DNA of 36,518 nt, from NCBI GenBank assembly GCA_050013075.1, contig JBEKFZ010000037.1:1-36518 (forward strand), written 5' to 3'. The notes beneath the pieces are model-generated. The model made no database searches. It was not told the origin of the DNA and saw only the letters and a list, made by a program, of their open reading frames with translations. Positions 1-9,087 of the stretch are shown here, piece by piece. Numbering within the stretch: the first letter of the stretch is position 1; every line of letters begins with the position of its first letter. A program made the translations under genes and the position numbers. Origin of the DNA: JBEKIK01 sp050013075 (GTDB taxonomy: Bacteria; Planctomycetota; Planctomycetia; Pirellulales; Thermoguttaceae).

Positions 1-1038
1 CTCACTATTTAAACTTGCTAGCTTTTGCGGAATCACGGTGATCGATCCTTCCTAGAACGATCTACGTTGCAAGTGGTTAAAATGTTGTATCGGTAAATTT
101 TTTTTACCCCATAACCCGACCAACCCTAACCACCCATAAATACGATCGTGTTTCCTCACGCTCGTTAACATCTTCTTTTGTTGCTACTCCATGAAATACA
201 CTTCTAACAGCCGCCTCCATCCGGCTTTGAATTAACGTTTGTATGTGAATTTTGGTGAACTTTCTTTTTTAATCTGTTTATCCTGATCTAGTACAATTAT
301 CTTTATTTGTCCTGTTTTACCCAATTATTCAAGAATTCGCCAGAGTGCGCAGACTACGACACTTTTTTGGCTATTTGATTGAACTGGCTCGATTGGGCAT
401 AGGCAGGAAGAACCCCTGGTAGGAGGAGCACGGCCGACTACAAAACGTCCCCGCTGCGTTGGCCAACTCCATCAATCTATTTAATCCACCCGGCTCAAAA
501 AAAGCAATAGCCGACCGAAAAAATTTCATATATCCCGGTTGGGGATGCTCATTTCCTGGGGATATAATCATGTTGTGCTTAGGAAACCTGTAATGATGAG
601 TTTAACACCCACTCTTAGATTCCGTGCCATAACGGCCTACTAATTCTATACTTAGTTATAAAAAACCATTTCCATAACTATGATCGGTTGATGATCTGCT
701 ATACCACGAATGAGGGGGGTACGGAATTCCGGCCTATGGTTCAAGAAACTGAACCCTATCTTTGGCGGCCAACGTATTTGAGGAGTCGACTTTATACTGG
801 TTATGGTCGCAAGCCATAGTGAAATCGGCTTGATACCTTTAATACATTATACTTTATAATCGTCCGGGTTGAATAAAGTGGGGAGAGTTTGAAATACTTT
901 CAGTCTTTACACACTAGTTATAATCGGCAAAATTATAATAAGCGAACAATAGAACAGCCACTGAATGTCATATAAATCAATGTCGTATTCATCGTTTAGC
1001 CCCGGATCTTGCTCCGGGAGTATTTGTCACAGTAATTA
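1..1038. other. AT-rich gene-free stretch
   Basis: I find no convincing coding region on either strand. The longest open frame is a 66-codon minus-strand frame at 371-571, which has no recognisable domain. By eye, sampled lines are about 30-40% GC, well below the flanking genes. Short AT-rich motifs recur; the 16-mer at 914-929 reappears at 28596-28611. The stretch may be the regulatory or degenerate region upstream of the ABC transporter, or the edge of a foreign segment. Confidence 0.5.
1001..1018 (+). promoter_or_regulatory. small GC-rich hairpin upstream of the ABC transporter
   Basis: CCCGGA and TCCGGG form a perfect 6-bp stem around a 6-nt loop, ending about 20 nt before the TTG start at 1039. 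The right arm overlaps GGGAG at 1016-1020, the only Shine-Dalgarno-like sequence nearby. The hairpin could therefore mask ribosome entry. There is no T-tract after it, so it is not a standard terminator. Confidence 0.3.
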
Positions 1039-3339
1039 TTGCCTGTGCCCGGTCCCTTAAATTCCACTCATGATATTTGGGAAAACGTCGCGCCTAAGCT
1101 GCGTAGCGTAGTGGAAGCTCATCTTTCCGGTGATGAAAGCCCTTTGGTCTGGTTGGAACTCGATCTCGATCAACAATTAAATTATGCCCAAGGACTGGTA
1201 GTGCTAACCGATCGCCGGCTTTTGTCGGTAGGACCCCTGGAAGGAGAGGCAAAGTCCGGCACGCCTCCCGATAACGACTTTCAGTCCTGGAAAGTCGATC
1301 CGTCGTTGGCTCTTCGCGCGCGGGAGCAAGGCGGCACTGGCATTTTGGAACTGATTGGCCCCCAGAGCCGTTTGCATCACTGGCGGTTCACCTCCGGCAA
1401 GATCAACGCCGCCCATCACTTGGCGTTGCGATTCGAACGCCTGCAAGAGGGAGACCAAGGCGACGAAGACGATTCCGCGGAATACCTGGCCGCGGTATGT
1501 CCAAGTTGCGGCGCCTTATTGGGGCCGGAGCAAATTTCTTGTCCGGAATGCGAAGCGGCCAAGGCCAAGCCCCCCATACAGTCCCTGTGGCGGTTGTCGC
1601 GCTTTGCCAAGCCTCGGGCGCTTGCCATCTTGTTCGGGTTTTCCTTGATGCTTGCCTGTAATGCCGCCACGTTGCTCTCGATGTATCTGACCAGGCCCAT
1701 GGTGAATGATATCGTGGCCGGAATTTTTCGTTATATCCCCTTATATTTATCCCTATATGCCGGGGCGGCTATTGTGGCCTGGCTGCTGGCCTGGGCCAGG
1801 ACTTACGTATTGGCTTGGGTGAGCGAGCGGATTTTCGCCGATCTGCGCAATCAAACCTACTCGCATTTGCAGACCCTGTCGCTGGAGTACTTCGGCGGAA
1901 AACGGACCGGTGATTTGATCGCCCGGGTTAGCAACGACACCGATCGGATTAATTATTTCCTATCCGTCTACCTGCTCGATTTCGCCAACGACATGGTGAT
2001 GTTGTTCATGATCGCCGCGACTTTGTTGACCATCGACGCGAAGTTGGCGCTTGTGTCGCTGCTGCCCTTGCCGATTATCGCATATTTGGTCCATAAGGTG
2101 CGAAGCCGTCTGCGCCAAGGCTTTCAGTTGGGGAGCCGGACCTGGGGTGAAATGACCAGTATTCTGGCCGACACTATTCCCGGTATTCGCGTGGTCAAGG
2201 CCTTTGCCCAGGAACGCCGGGAAATCGACCGCTTCCGCCGGGCCAGCGATCAGGTCTTCCAAGCCAATGTTCGCATTAATCGCCTCTGGTCCTTTTTCGG
2301 TTCCACCGTGACTTATCTGACCGACGTCGGGGTATTGGTTGTGTGGGTTTACGGCGTCTATCGGGTCTATCAAGCCTTCCTGATAAATCCGCGCTATATC
2401 GACCTCGGCGCGCTGCTGCTGTTTGTCGGTTACATTCAGCGATTCTACGCCCGACTGGACTCGATGAGCAGGATCGTATCGGCCGTGCAACGAGCGGCGG
2501 CCAGTACGCAGCGGATTTTTTCCATCCTCGACCGCCTGCCCAGCGTAGCCGAGCCTACCCACCCGGTACACCCGGGCCGGTTGCGCGGAGAATTGGAATT
2601 CCGTAATGTAAGTTTCCATTACGGCGCGAGGCCCGTTCTGCGAGAACTGAACCTGAAAATTCAACCGGGTGAAATGATCGGGCTTGTCGGGCATAGCGGC
2701 GCCGGCAAAACCACGCTCATCAACTTGATTTGCCGTTTTTACGACGCCTCCGAAGGCGCGATTCTGGCCGACGGCGTCGATATCCGCTCATACCCAATCG
2801 CCGAATATCGCAGCCATATCGGCATCGTTCTGCAGGAGCCATTCCTGTTCTACGGAACTATTGCCGAAAACATCGCCTACGGCCGGCCGGATGCCGCGCG
2901 GGAAGAAATCGTCGCCGCCGCCAGGGCGGCCCGGGCACATGAATTCATCTTGCGCCTCCCCGACGGTTACGATTCATCGGTGGGCGAACGCGGACAATCC
3001 CTATCCGGCGGCGAACGGCAGCGAATCAGCATCGCCCGGGCGCTGTTGATCGATCCCCGCATCCTCATCCTCGACGAGGCCACCTCGTCGGTCGACACCG
3101 AGACCGAACACGAAATACAGTTGGCCCTGGAAAATTTGATCCAAGGACGGACCACCATCGCCATTGCCCATCGCTTAAGCACCCTCCGCCGCGCCGATCG
3201 TTTGGTCGTAATCGAACGAGGGCGGATTACCGAGATCGGCCATCACGATGAATTGCTCAAAACCCAGGGCACTTATGCCCGGCTGTATAAAGCCCAAGTT
3301 GACATGACTCATGGGCACGCAACTATAAGCACCCAATGA
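1039..3339 (+). CDS. ABC transporter, fused permease/ATPase with N-terminal zinc-ribbon module (cyanophycin-associated type)
   Basis: This is a type-IV (MsbA/HlyB-like) exporter half-transporter of 766 residues, about 180 longer than a plain MsbA. Residues 1-150 form an N-terminal module resembling a PH-like domain. It is followed by a zinc ribbon with Cys154, Cys157, Cys168 and Cys171. The membrane domain spans about 195-490. The ATPase domain follows, with Walker A GHSGAGKTT (551-559), Q-loop around LQEPF (598-602), signature LSGGERQR (655-662), Walker B ILILDEA (675-681) and switch His711. The TTG start is the only in-frame choice after the TAA at 1033, apart from GTG at 1045. Neither has a well-spaced Shine-Dalgarno. 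The stop sits close to the following DUF1854 gene, a pairing known from cyanophycin-associated loci; the substrate is not known. Function as an ABC exporter is certain, the metabolic role is inferred. Confidence 0.9.
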   Translation: MPVPGPLNSTHDIWENVAPKLRSVVEAHLSGDESPLVWLELDLDQQLNYAQGLVVLTDRRLLSVGPLEGEAKSGTPPDNDFQSWKVDPSLALRAREQGGTGILELIGPQSRLHHWRFTSGKINAAHHLALRFERLQEGDQGDEDDSAEYLAAVCPSCGALLGPEQISCPECEAAKAKPPIQSLWRLSRFAKPRALAILFGFSLMLACNAATLLSMYLTRPMVNDIVAGIFRYIPLYLSLYAGAAIVAWLLAWARTYVLAWVSERIFADLRNQTYSHLQTLSLEYFGGKRTGDLIARVSNDTDRINYFLSVYLLDFANDMVMLFMIAATLLTIDAKLALVSLLPLPIIAYLVHKVRSRLRQGFQLGSRTWGEMTSILADTIPGIRVVKAFAQERREIDRFRRASDQVFQANVRINRLWSFFGSTVTYLTDVGVLVVWVYGVYRVYQAFLINPRYIDLGALLLFVGYIQRFYARLDSMSRIVSAVQRAAASTQRIFSILDRLPSVAEPTHPVHPGRLRGELEFRNVSFHYGARPVLRELNLKIQPGEMIGLVGHSGAGKTTLINLICRFYDASEGAILADGVDIRSYPIAEYRSHIGIVLQEPFLFYGTIAENIAYGRPDAAREEIVAAARAARAHEFILRLPDGYDSSVGERGQSLSGGERQRISIARALLIDPRILILDEATSSVDTETEHEIQLALENLIQGRTTIAIAHRLSTLRRADRLVVIERGRITEIGHHDELLKTQGTYARLYKAQVDMTHGHATISTQ

Positions 3340-3383
3340 TTGGGAGAATTAAGAGTTCAGGATTCTCAAATTCAGGAAATAAA

Positions 3384-3884
3384 ATGACTCAAACCGCCAC
3401 CCCCGCCGAACAACTTGCCGCACGCGGATTCCAATTGCACCGCGACGCCTTCGAACGCCTGGTTTTGACCGACGCCGACGGCCGAATACTCGTGGGCGTC
3501 GAGCCGGTCCGGGCCTTCCCCATCTCTTCACCGCAAGAGTGGCTCTCCATCGTCGACGCCGAAGGCCGCGAAGTCCTGTGCATCCGCGAATTCGGCGATT
3601 TGCAGTCTGAAGTACGGTCGATATTAGAGGAAGAACTATCCCGGCGCGAATTCGTCCCAATTATCCAACGGATTACCGGCGTGATGGACGACGTCGATCC
3701 TTCTGAGTGGCACGTGGAAACTGATCGGGGGCCGACTTCGTTTCTCTTGGACAGCGAGGATGACGTCCGCCGTCTCGGCCCTTATAAAGCCTTGTTCATC
3801 GACACGCACGGCATCCGATACTTGATCCCCGACACCCGAGTGCTGGATTACGCCAGCCGCCGCATCCTCGACCGTTACTTTTAA
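3384..3884 (+). CDS. DUF1854 family protein (cyanophycin-metabolism-associated partner of the ABC transporter)
   Basis: The 167-residue product matches my memory of DUF1854. It has an N-terminal LHRDAFERLVLTDADG block, then PVRAFPIS, an EEELSRREFVPIIQRI segment, a TDRGPTSFLLDSEDDVRRL block and a C-terminal LDYASRRILDRYF. The family has no known catalytic activity and is usually encoded beside an ABC exporter of the type found just upstream. I chose the ATG at 3384 because AGGA lies 6 nt before it. An in-frame ATG at 3336, overlapping the ABC stop, would add 16 unconserved residues. No signal peptide or membrane segment is visible, so it is probably cytoplasmic. No cyanophycin synthetase lies in the window, so the cyanophycin link rests on family association only. 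Confidence 0.82.
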   Translation: MTQTATPAEQLAARGFQLHRDAFERLVLTDADGRILVGVEPVRAFPISSPQEWLSIVDAEGREVLCIREFGDLQSEVRSILEEELSRREFVPIIQRITGVMDDVDPSEWHVETDRGPTSFLLDSEDDVRRLGPYKALFIDTHGIRYLIPDTRVLDYASRRILDRYF

Positions 3885-3897
3885 TACGCATTCCATC

Positions 3898-3927
3898 CTG
3901 AAATAGCGCGGCGCCACGCTATTTCAG
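3898..3927 (+). terminator. 11-bp perfect hairpin after the DUF1854 gene
   Basis: CTGAAATAGCG (3898-3908) pairs perfectly with CGCTATTTCAG (3917-3927) around an 8-nt loop, starting 14 nt after the stop codon. No strong T-run follows, so it may act as a weak terminator or an RNA 3'-end stabiliser for the ABC-DUF1854 transcript. Confidence 0.5.
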
Positions 3928-4222
3928 TCTGTGATTGACATTAGTTAAACGGTTTTTCATGTTCTTTGCTATCATCGCATGTGACATCATGGCATGGACT
4001 GAGAGAGGGAAAATATTTGCATTACTTCAGGTTTGTTTGCAACCGGCGAATATATTCCAAAAAAATGTAATTAATGTTGGATATTCTGCTTGACACACAA
4101 AACTCTTTCTGGGACGATTCCACAAAGTGAATCGATAGGGCCGATTTTGCTTCGATTTTCCGTTTTTTCAACAAAGTGGAAATCGCATCAAGAGTTTCCT
4201 TTTCTGAACCTGGGTTATTGTC
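3928..4222. other. intergenic region before the methyltransferase
   Basis: There is no gene here. The octamer ACAAAGTG occurs twice about 50 nt apart (near 4121 and 4172), both within AT-rich sequence. I see no convincing -35/-10 pair and no clear Shine-Dalgarno before the methyltransferase ATG. Confidence 0.4.
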
Positions 4223-5182
4223 ATGGGCAGACTTAAGGATTTCGTTAAACGACTGCGGGATCGTTTTTTAAGTACAACCTCAGTGGAAATTCTTTCCACA
4301 AGGAAAGACATCGAGCGACTGGAGTCACAGTTTCAGGAAAGTCTCGGGCTAGTTAAATCGCTGGACCGTTCATTGTCCCAGCTTTTGAACGAAATTCTTG
4401 CAGTGAAAACAGATATTGGCAAGCTGGAGATGAGGCTGCAAGATGTCCTGAGGATGGCGTCGCAAAATGAGCTGTGGTTCCGCGATCCTCGCATTCGGCT
4501 TGTAACTCAGCACCCGATTGCGGTGGAAAGCAACGATCATAAACATCCTCGGGGGACCAAGAATGACGATACGCGTTTTCCGCGGTTGGTTACGAAGGCG
4601 GAGGCGGTTTTTCCTCACCAATGCCCTTTGCGTTTTCTCGATTTGGGTTGTTCGGGCGGCGGGCTGGTTTTGGATTTCCTCTTGCGGGGGCATTACGCCG
4701 TCGGGCTGGAAGGAAGCGATTATTCACTTCGGAACCAGCGTGCCGAATGGCGAGTCATACCGCAGAACCTTCTGACTTGCGACATCGCCAAGCCGTTTAT
4801 CCTTCTCGATGTGGATACCGATCGGCCGGTTCAGTTCGACCTGATTACGGCGTGGGAGGTGCTTGAACATTTGCCTGAAACCGAGATACCTCAATTCTTT
4901 GAGAACGTGGCGAAGCATCTAGCGACCGATGGATATTTTCTCGCCTCGGTGGCCACATTTGAAGATAAAGATCCGACGACCGGAGCCGTATGGCACGTTA
5001 CAGTGAAAGAAAAACCTTGGTGGGAAGAGCAGTTTAAGGCGGCCGGTTTCGAGGAAAGGCGGCAGGTCTTCGATTACGAGGAATTTCCGAGAGGAACGGG
5101 AAGGCCAAATTCAGCTTGGGACGTTCGGAAAAACCCGGAACTTGGTTTTCATGTGGTGCTTGGATGCCGGGAAAGCGCATGA
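4223..5182 (+). CDS. class I SAM-dependent methyltransferase with N-terminal coiled coil
   Basis: The 319-residue product starts with a charged helical segment (about 25-80) rich in Leu/Ile heptads and likely to form a coiled coil. A Rossmann methyltransferase domain follows. Motif I is FLDLGCSGGG (138-147) and binds the SAM methionine moiety. An acidic residue follows at the end of strand 2 (GLEGSDYS). The WEVLEHL motif (211-217) is typical of the Methyltransf_11/23 group, as in small-molecule or glycan methyltransferases. The substrate cannot be read from the sequence. The coiled-coil plus methyltransferase layout is common in surface-polysaccharide clusters, but here the gene stands alone, facing the convergent protease. 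The ATG at 4223 has no strong Shine-Dalgarno, and no better upstream start is available. Confidence 0.85.
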   Translation: MGRLKDFVKRLRDRFLSTTSVEILSTRKDIERLESQFQESLGLVKSLDRSLSQLLNEILAVKTDIGKLEMRLQDVLRMASQNELWFRDPRIRLVTQHPIAVESNDHKHPRGTKNDDTRFPRLVTKAEAVFPHQCPLRFLDLGCSGGGLVLDFLLRGHYAVGLEGSDYSLRNQRAEWRVIPQNLLTCDIAKPFILLDVDTDRPVQFDLITAWEVLEHLPETEIPQFFENVAKHLATDGYFLASVATFEDKDPTTGAVWHVTVKEKPWWEEQFKAAGFEERRQVFDYEEFPRGTGRPNSAWDVRKNPELGFHVVLGCRESA

Positions 5183-5299
5183 CTCGCACTGCCGATGAGC
5201 GTCGGTTTCCGTTTTATACCAATTCTAATTCCAACCCGCGAGCCCTCTATTGCACTCTCCAACTTCGCCCGTGATATCGACTTCTGAAAGGAGGTTGAT

Positions 5300-5329
5300 A
5301 TGAATGCGTGGGATCACATGACGCTCTAA
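5300..5329 (+). other. nine-codon ORF behind a strong Shine-Dalgarno
   Basis: AAGGAGGT at about 5288-5295 stands 4-5 nt before ATG 5300, which opens a frame of only nine codons ending at TAA 5327-5329. It overlaps the last codons of the convergent protease on the other strand. It may be a chance match, a leader peptide, or the remnant of a gene start whose body was lost. Confidence 0.2.
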
Positions 5330-8300
5330 AAGATGAGAAACTCATCGATCGATTCGGTCTGGACACTCTGTCTGTCCCAAGACTCGATGAGTTCATCGAT
5401 TGCTTTCAAATACTTTGCCTCGGGAATGTCGGAGATGGACGCATTTTCGCCGGCTGCGCCGGAGATTTTTTGAAACCCGCCATTTATCGCCTCACCCGAA
5501 ATCTGATCTCCGCGGCCCATCGCCTTCCAAGAGGCGTTTCTGAAATTGCAGATGTGGTCCGATAACCATGAATCGCCCCGAATGTTGCTTTCCTGGAATG
5601 TGAATTGCACTGCCCGGGCGGCTATGTCGGTCTGTGATCCCGATTGATTATTGCCTTGGATTCCCCAAAACACTACCCCATCCGGCCTGGCTGCTGATAA
5701 TGCGTTCCACCAGTCGGCATGGCGGTTTGCTTCCAGAGCCGGCGATGCGACGGCCGTTGTCTTTTCCGCCAAAGTTGGTCCCTGCGCAAGATCTTCGCCG
5801 ATGCTGAGCGAAGATACCGACGACGAGGACAACCACTGCTGTGTTGCATTCGTCGCCGTTACCTTGAACGATTTCGAGACCGAATTGGTCCCGTCGCTTA
5901 CAGCGACAGTAACATAAAACACGCCCGTATAGCTCGAAGCCCGAGTGATTCGCAATTGGTTGCCCGAAATCGACAAACACACCTTGCCGCTGGAAATCGC
6001 GACTTGCGCTTGGGTTTTCGCATCGACGGTGTAGGCCGTGGCGGAATAGGTCAACTTGTCGCCGTTGGCGTCGGTTGCCGATAGCGGGATGGTGATTCCG
6101 CCCGCTTTATTGGACAAAATCTGGTCGCTAACGGCCTGCAGCACCGGAGGAGAGTTTTGCAGCGCAAGCGAGAGTTTATAACCGCCGGTTTGACGGGAAT
6201 TGCAGGCGGTCGTTTTGATGTAATACGTGCCGCTTGTCGTCGCCGTCCATTGGATGCAAGACGCCGGATTACTGGACGAGACGTCGTTGTTGTAAGCTAA
6301 TTGCGTAGTGCCGTTGCGATCGTACAAGACTAAAACCGAGTCCGCCAGGCCGACTAACGTTGTGGAGATGACATACTTTTTCCCCGCCACGGCCTGGAAT
6401 TTGAACCAATCCTGATCGCCGCCGGTCTCAATTGTTCCCGCCATCGTGCCGCCCACGGTGATCGGGGCGGCCGCAGCGGCGCTGTTGCCGTAATCGTCCG
6501 ACGGCAGCACCGTCAACGAAACCGTCAATGCGTTGCTCCAATGCGAACTGTTGTCCTCTGCCCGGGCAAAAATGGTATAGGCGCCCGTACTCAGCGAAGA
6601 TGTGTTTAGCGCCAACTCGGCGGTTCCGTTGACCACCGTGCTATCCGATCCAATTGAGGTATCGCCGCTATCGTAGACGCCGTTTCCATTTAAGTCCTTG
6701 TAGAAATAAACGGCCTTGATGCCGCTTGAAGAAGTGGCCCCGGCAGCGGTCAGCGTCGTCGTGGCGCCCTTGATGATCGAGGACGACGAAACGGTCAACG
6801 ATCCCAGTTTCGGCGGGGAAACCTCGTCGGCATCCAACAATTTCAGTGTTTTATAGGCGTTCAAACGTCCTCCGCTAACCACCTTTCCGCTGAGCGAGCT
6901 GATTTTATCGACGCCGTTTAGAATTGCGTTTTTGACTTCCGCGACCGTGGCGTCGCAGTCGTATGCCCAACACAATGCCGCCACGCCGGAAACCAGCGGA
7001 GTGGCCATGCTCGTACCGGAATAAATGCCGTAACGGTTGTTCGGCAGCGTACTGTATATACTGACACCCGGCGCGGCCAGATCGACCGTAGTTGCGCCGT
7101 AGTCGCTGAAACTCGCCAGTTTATCGTTCTTGTCGGTGGCCGCCACGGAAATGACGTTCGCCGCGCTATAACTGGCCGGATATTGGGCCGCGGCGTCGTT
7201 GTTTGCGGAGCTGTTTCCAGCGGCGGCGACGAACAAAATGCCGGCGCTGTTGCTGGCTTCAATTGCCTCGTTCAAAGCGGAACTGTATATTGCGCCGCCC
7301 CAGCTATTGTTCAGAACCCGCACGTTCACTCCGTATTTCGTCCGCATCATAGTGGCGTAATTGACGGCCCGGACGGCGTCGGAAATATATCCGTATCCGT
7401 TGCTGTCCAAGCACTTCAAGGCCATAAGCGACACGCTCCAATTGACTCCGACCACGCCGAGGCTGTTGTTGCCCACGGCCGCGATGGTGCCGGAAACGTG
7501 CGTGCCGTGCCCGTTGTCGTCCATGACGTTGCCGTTGTTGCCGACGAAATTGTAACCGTGAACGTCGTCGACGAATCCGTCTCCGTCGTCGTCCACGCCG
7601 TTGCCGGCTATTTCAGCCGAATTCGTCCATATATTGGCGGCCAGATCGCAGTGGGTGTAATCGATGCCCGTGTCGAGCACCGCCACCACGACGCTTTTGC
7701 TGCCGGTAGTCAAATTCCAGGCGTCTTTGGCGTCTATATTGTCCAGACTATAGACTTTATTCGCCGAAGGATCGTTTGAAGTGACATCGAATTGCTGGAC
7801 CGAGTCTTGTTCGTAACCGGCGATATTCACGTTGTTTGTCAGCCAATTCGACACGGTGCCGGACAACGCGCCGGAACTGCGGGCCAATACCATGCCCTCC
7901 AATCCCAACCCTTCCAAAACCTGGAAACTGATGCCGCCGCCGCTCAACAGCGTCGATACCTGCGCCACGGACGTGATGCCCTTGATCGCCGACGTACTGA
8001 ATTGGATGATCCAGTCGCAAGTGTTATTGCTGGACGTGCTCGCGCCGTATGACGATTGCGTCCCGGCGCTTTCCGTCGAGACCGCGGCAATTCCGGCATG
8101 AGACACCGTATTGCTGCCGATGTAACTGGCGAACCATATCGAATCGACAACCCCGGATATGCCGTCCGCGCTCATCATGGCGCGGGTTTCAAGCGATTCG
8201 ATCCTTAACAATCGGCGGCGTATGTGCCGATCGCGGCGCAGGGAAACTCCCCCAAGTTTGCCGCCGCGATTCGATGTTTTTAAAAGTATTTGACCGGCTC

Positions 8301-8346
8301 GGAAACAAAAATCCAACAACCCGGACTCGGTGCCAAAACCTAGCAT
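5326..8346 (-). CDS. secreted subtilisin-like serine protease (S8) with planctomycete N-terminal motif and C-terminal PPC and cadherin-like domains
   Basis: From ATG 8346 the product has about 1006 residues. The N-terminus is basic and reaches RIESLETRAMMSAD at about 48-61, the export-associated motif of planctomycetes. The S8 catalytic triad is Asp225 (VLDTG), His280 (HGTHVSG) and Ser446 (GTSMATP). The oxyanion Asn is at 378 (AAAGN). An Asp-rich loop (NGVDDDGDGFVDD) before the His motif probably binds calcium. After the protease domain come an Ig-like stretch, a bacterial pre-peptidase C-terminal (PPC) domain at about 624-714 with GDQDWFKF, and a cadherin-like repeat at about 734-834. The last 170 residues are unassigned. 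An in-frame TTG at 8439 would add 31 residues; I prefer the ATG. It likely degrades extracellular protein or processes surface proteins. It is convergent with the methyltransferase. Confidence 0.9.
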   Translation of the reverse strand: MLGFGTESGLLDFCFRAGQILLKTSNRGGKLGGVSLRRDRHIRRRLLRIESLETRAMMSADGISGVVDSIWFASYIGSNTVSHAGIAAVSTESAGTQSSYGASTSSNNTCDWIIQFSTSAIKGITSVAQVSTLLSGGGISFQVLEGLGLEGMVLARSSGALSGTVSNWLTNNVNIAGYEQDSVQQFDVTSNDPSANKVYSLDNIDAKDAWNLTTGSKSVVVAVLDTGIDYTHCDLAANIWTNSAEIAGNGVDDDGDGFVDDVHGYNFVGNNGNVMDDNGHGTHVSGTIAAVGNNSLGVVGVNWSVSLMALKCLDSNGYGYISDAVRAVNYATMMRTKYGVNVRVLNNSWGGAIYSSALNEAIEASNSAGILFVAAAGNSSANNDAAAQYPASYSAANVISVAATDKNDKLASFSDYGATTVDLAAPGVSIYSTLPNNRYGIYSGTSMATPLVSGVAALCWAYDCDATVAEVKNAILNGVDKISSLSGKVVSGGRLNAYKTLKLLDADEVSPPKLGSLTVSSSSIIKGATTTLTAAGATSSSGIKAVYFYKDLNGNGVYDSGDTSIGSDSTVVNGTAELALNTSSLSTGAYTIFARAEDNSSHWSNALTVSLTVLPSDDYGNSAAAAAPITVGGTMAGTIETGGDQDWFKFQAVAGKKYVISTTLVGLADSVLVLYDRNGTTQLAYNNDVSSSNPASCIQWTATTSGTYYIKTTACNSRQTGGYKLSLALQNSPPVLQAVSDQILSNKAGGITIPLSATDANGDKLTYSATAYTVDAKTQAQVAISSGKVCLSISGNQLRITRASSYTGVFYVTVAVSDGTNSVSKSFKVTATNATQQWLSSSSVSSLSIGEDLAQGPTLAEKTTAVASPALEANRHADWWNALSAARPDGVVFWGIQGNNQSGSQTDIAARAVQFTFQESNIRGDSWLSDHICNFRNASWKAMGRGDQISGEAINGGFQKISGAAGENASISDIPEAKYLKAIDELIESWDRQSVQTESIDEFLIF

Positions 8347-9027
8347 GATGCATCCCAAGATGTAGCGGTTCGAGCAAAAGTTTCCGCCGGTCCAACGAGG
8401 AAAATATATTCCCCGACGAAATCCCGCCCTTTGCGGCAACTTTGCTCTTCTGTGACGAGAAGTATGAAAAGCTCAAATCTTATGAAAGTTTGTGTCATAA
8501 AACCGGCGCGGTCAAATAGGATTCTCATTCGCGGCATATTTGTATTGTCTTGGAAACGTTCGTTATCTTGCAAACGTTGCCAAAAATGCACTTGCCCCTG
8601 AACAACCGGCATAACTACTTCATGAATTTGTTGGATGTGGTCCTGCTGCTACGAAGATGGTTGCAAAGATGTTCGGCCTGCTGCTGCTAAACTTCCACGC
8701 CGTTGTTTTTTCACTACGTCACTCTCGGCGCTGCCAATTCGCGGAAAGGTCCGAAGTCGTTTATTTACCGGGTGACATTTTGCGCCATGCGCGTCCAAAT
8801 AGCAAGTATTTTCATGCGATAAATTGCAGGCCGAAAAAACATTTTGAAAATCGTTGCTTGCATGGCAATCTGCGAAGTTTATCTTCGATCTGATAAACAG
8901 CAAAACAGGCTAACAAGGGAGTTTGGATAAGTTCGTTTCGCCAGCCCTTGATAGCACTGAAAGCGTCCGCTTTATCACACAAAATCTCCTAGATCATGTT
9001 TAAAAATGAAAAAAATAAATAATTGAT
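8347..9027. other. AT-rich divergent intergenic region between protease and ars operon
   Basis: This stretch of about 680 nt separates two divergent transcription units. It must carry the protease promoter on the minus strand, but I cannot fix a clear -35/-10 there. Short frames of 70-90 codons on both strands show no recognisable domain and no supporting ribosome site, so I call no gene. Confidence 0.4.
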
Positions 9028-9056
9028 TTGACAGCCAATGCACATTTGGCTAAATT
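9028..9056 (+). promoter_or_regulatory. sigma70-type promoter of the ars operon
   Basis: TTGACA (9028-9033) is separated by exactly 17 nt from TAAATT (9051-9056), placing transcription start near 9063, about 25 nt before the arsR ATG. The -35 is perfect and the -10 matches 4 of 6. The element is embedded in two overlapping palindromes, as expected for an ArsR-repressed promoter. Confidence 0.7.
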
Positions 9057-9065
9057 AACAAATGT
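9034..9065 (+). promoter_or_regulatory. two overlapping palindromic operators for the ArsR repressor
   Basis: GCCAA (9034-9038) and TTGGC (9046-9050) form an inverted repeat filling the promoter spacer. A second one, ACATTTG (9042-9048) and CAAATGT (9059-9065), has perfect 7-bp arms flanking the -10 box. ArsR/SmtB repressors bind such palindromes over their own promoters. Which palindrome is the real site cannot be told from the sequence. Confidence 0.6.
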
Positions 9066-9087
9066 TTCCAACCGATGAGGAATACTG

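Noticed and set aside
371..571. 66-codon minus-strand frame in the AT-rich start region
   Set aside because: No recognisable domain, no Shine-Dalgarno, and composition not coding-like.
1960..2694. 244-codon minus-strand frame under the ABC transporter
   Set aside because: It is a shadow of the conserved ATPase/permease frame on the plus strand; no domain is recognisable.
7183..7779. 198-codon plus-strand frame opposite the protease
   Set aside because: Antisense shadow of the S8 catalytic domain, composed of Val-rich repeats of the kind expected from antisense.
8657..8893. 78-codon plus-strand frame before arsR
   Set aside because: No domain, no convincing ribosome site, AT-rich intergenic composition.
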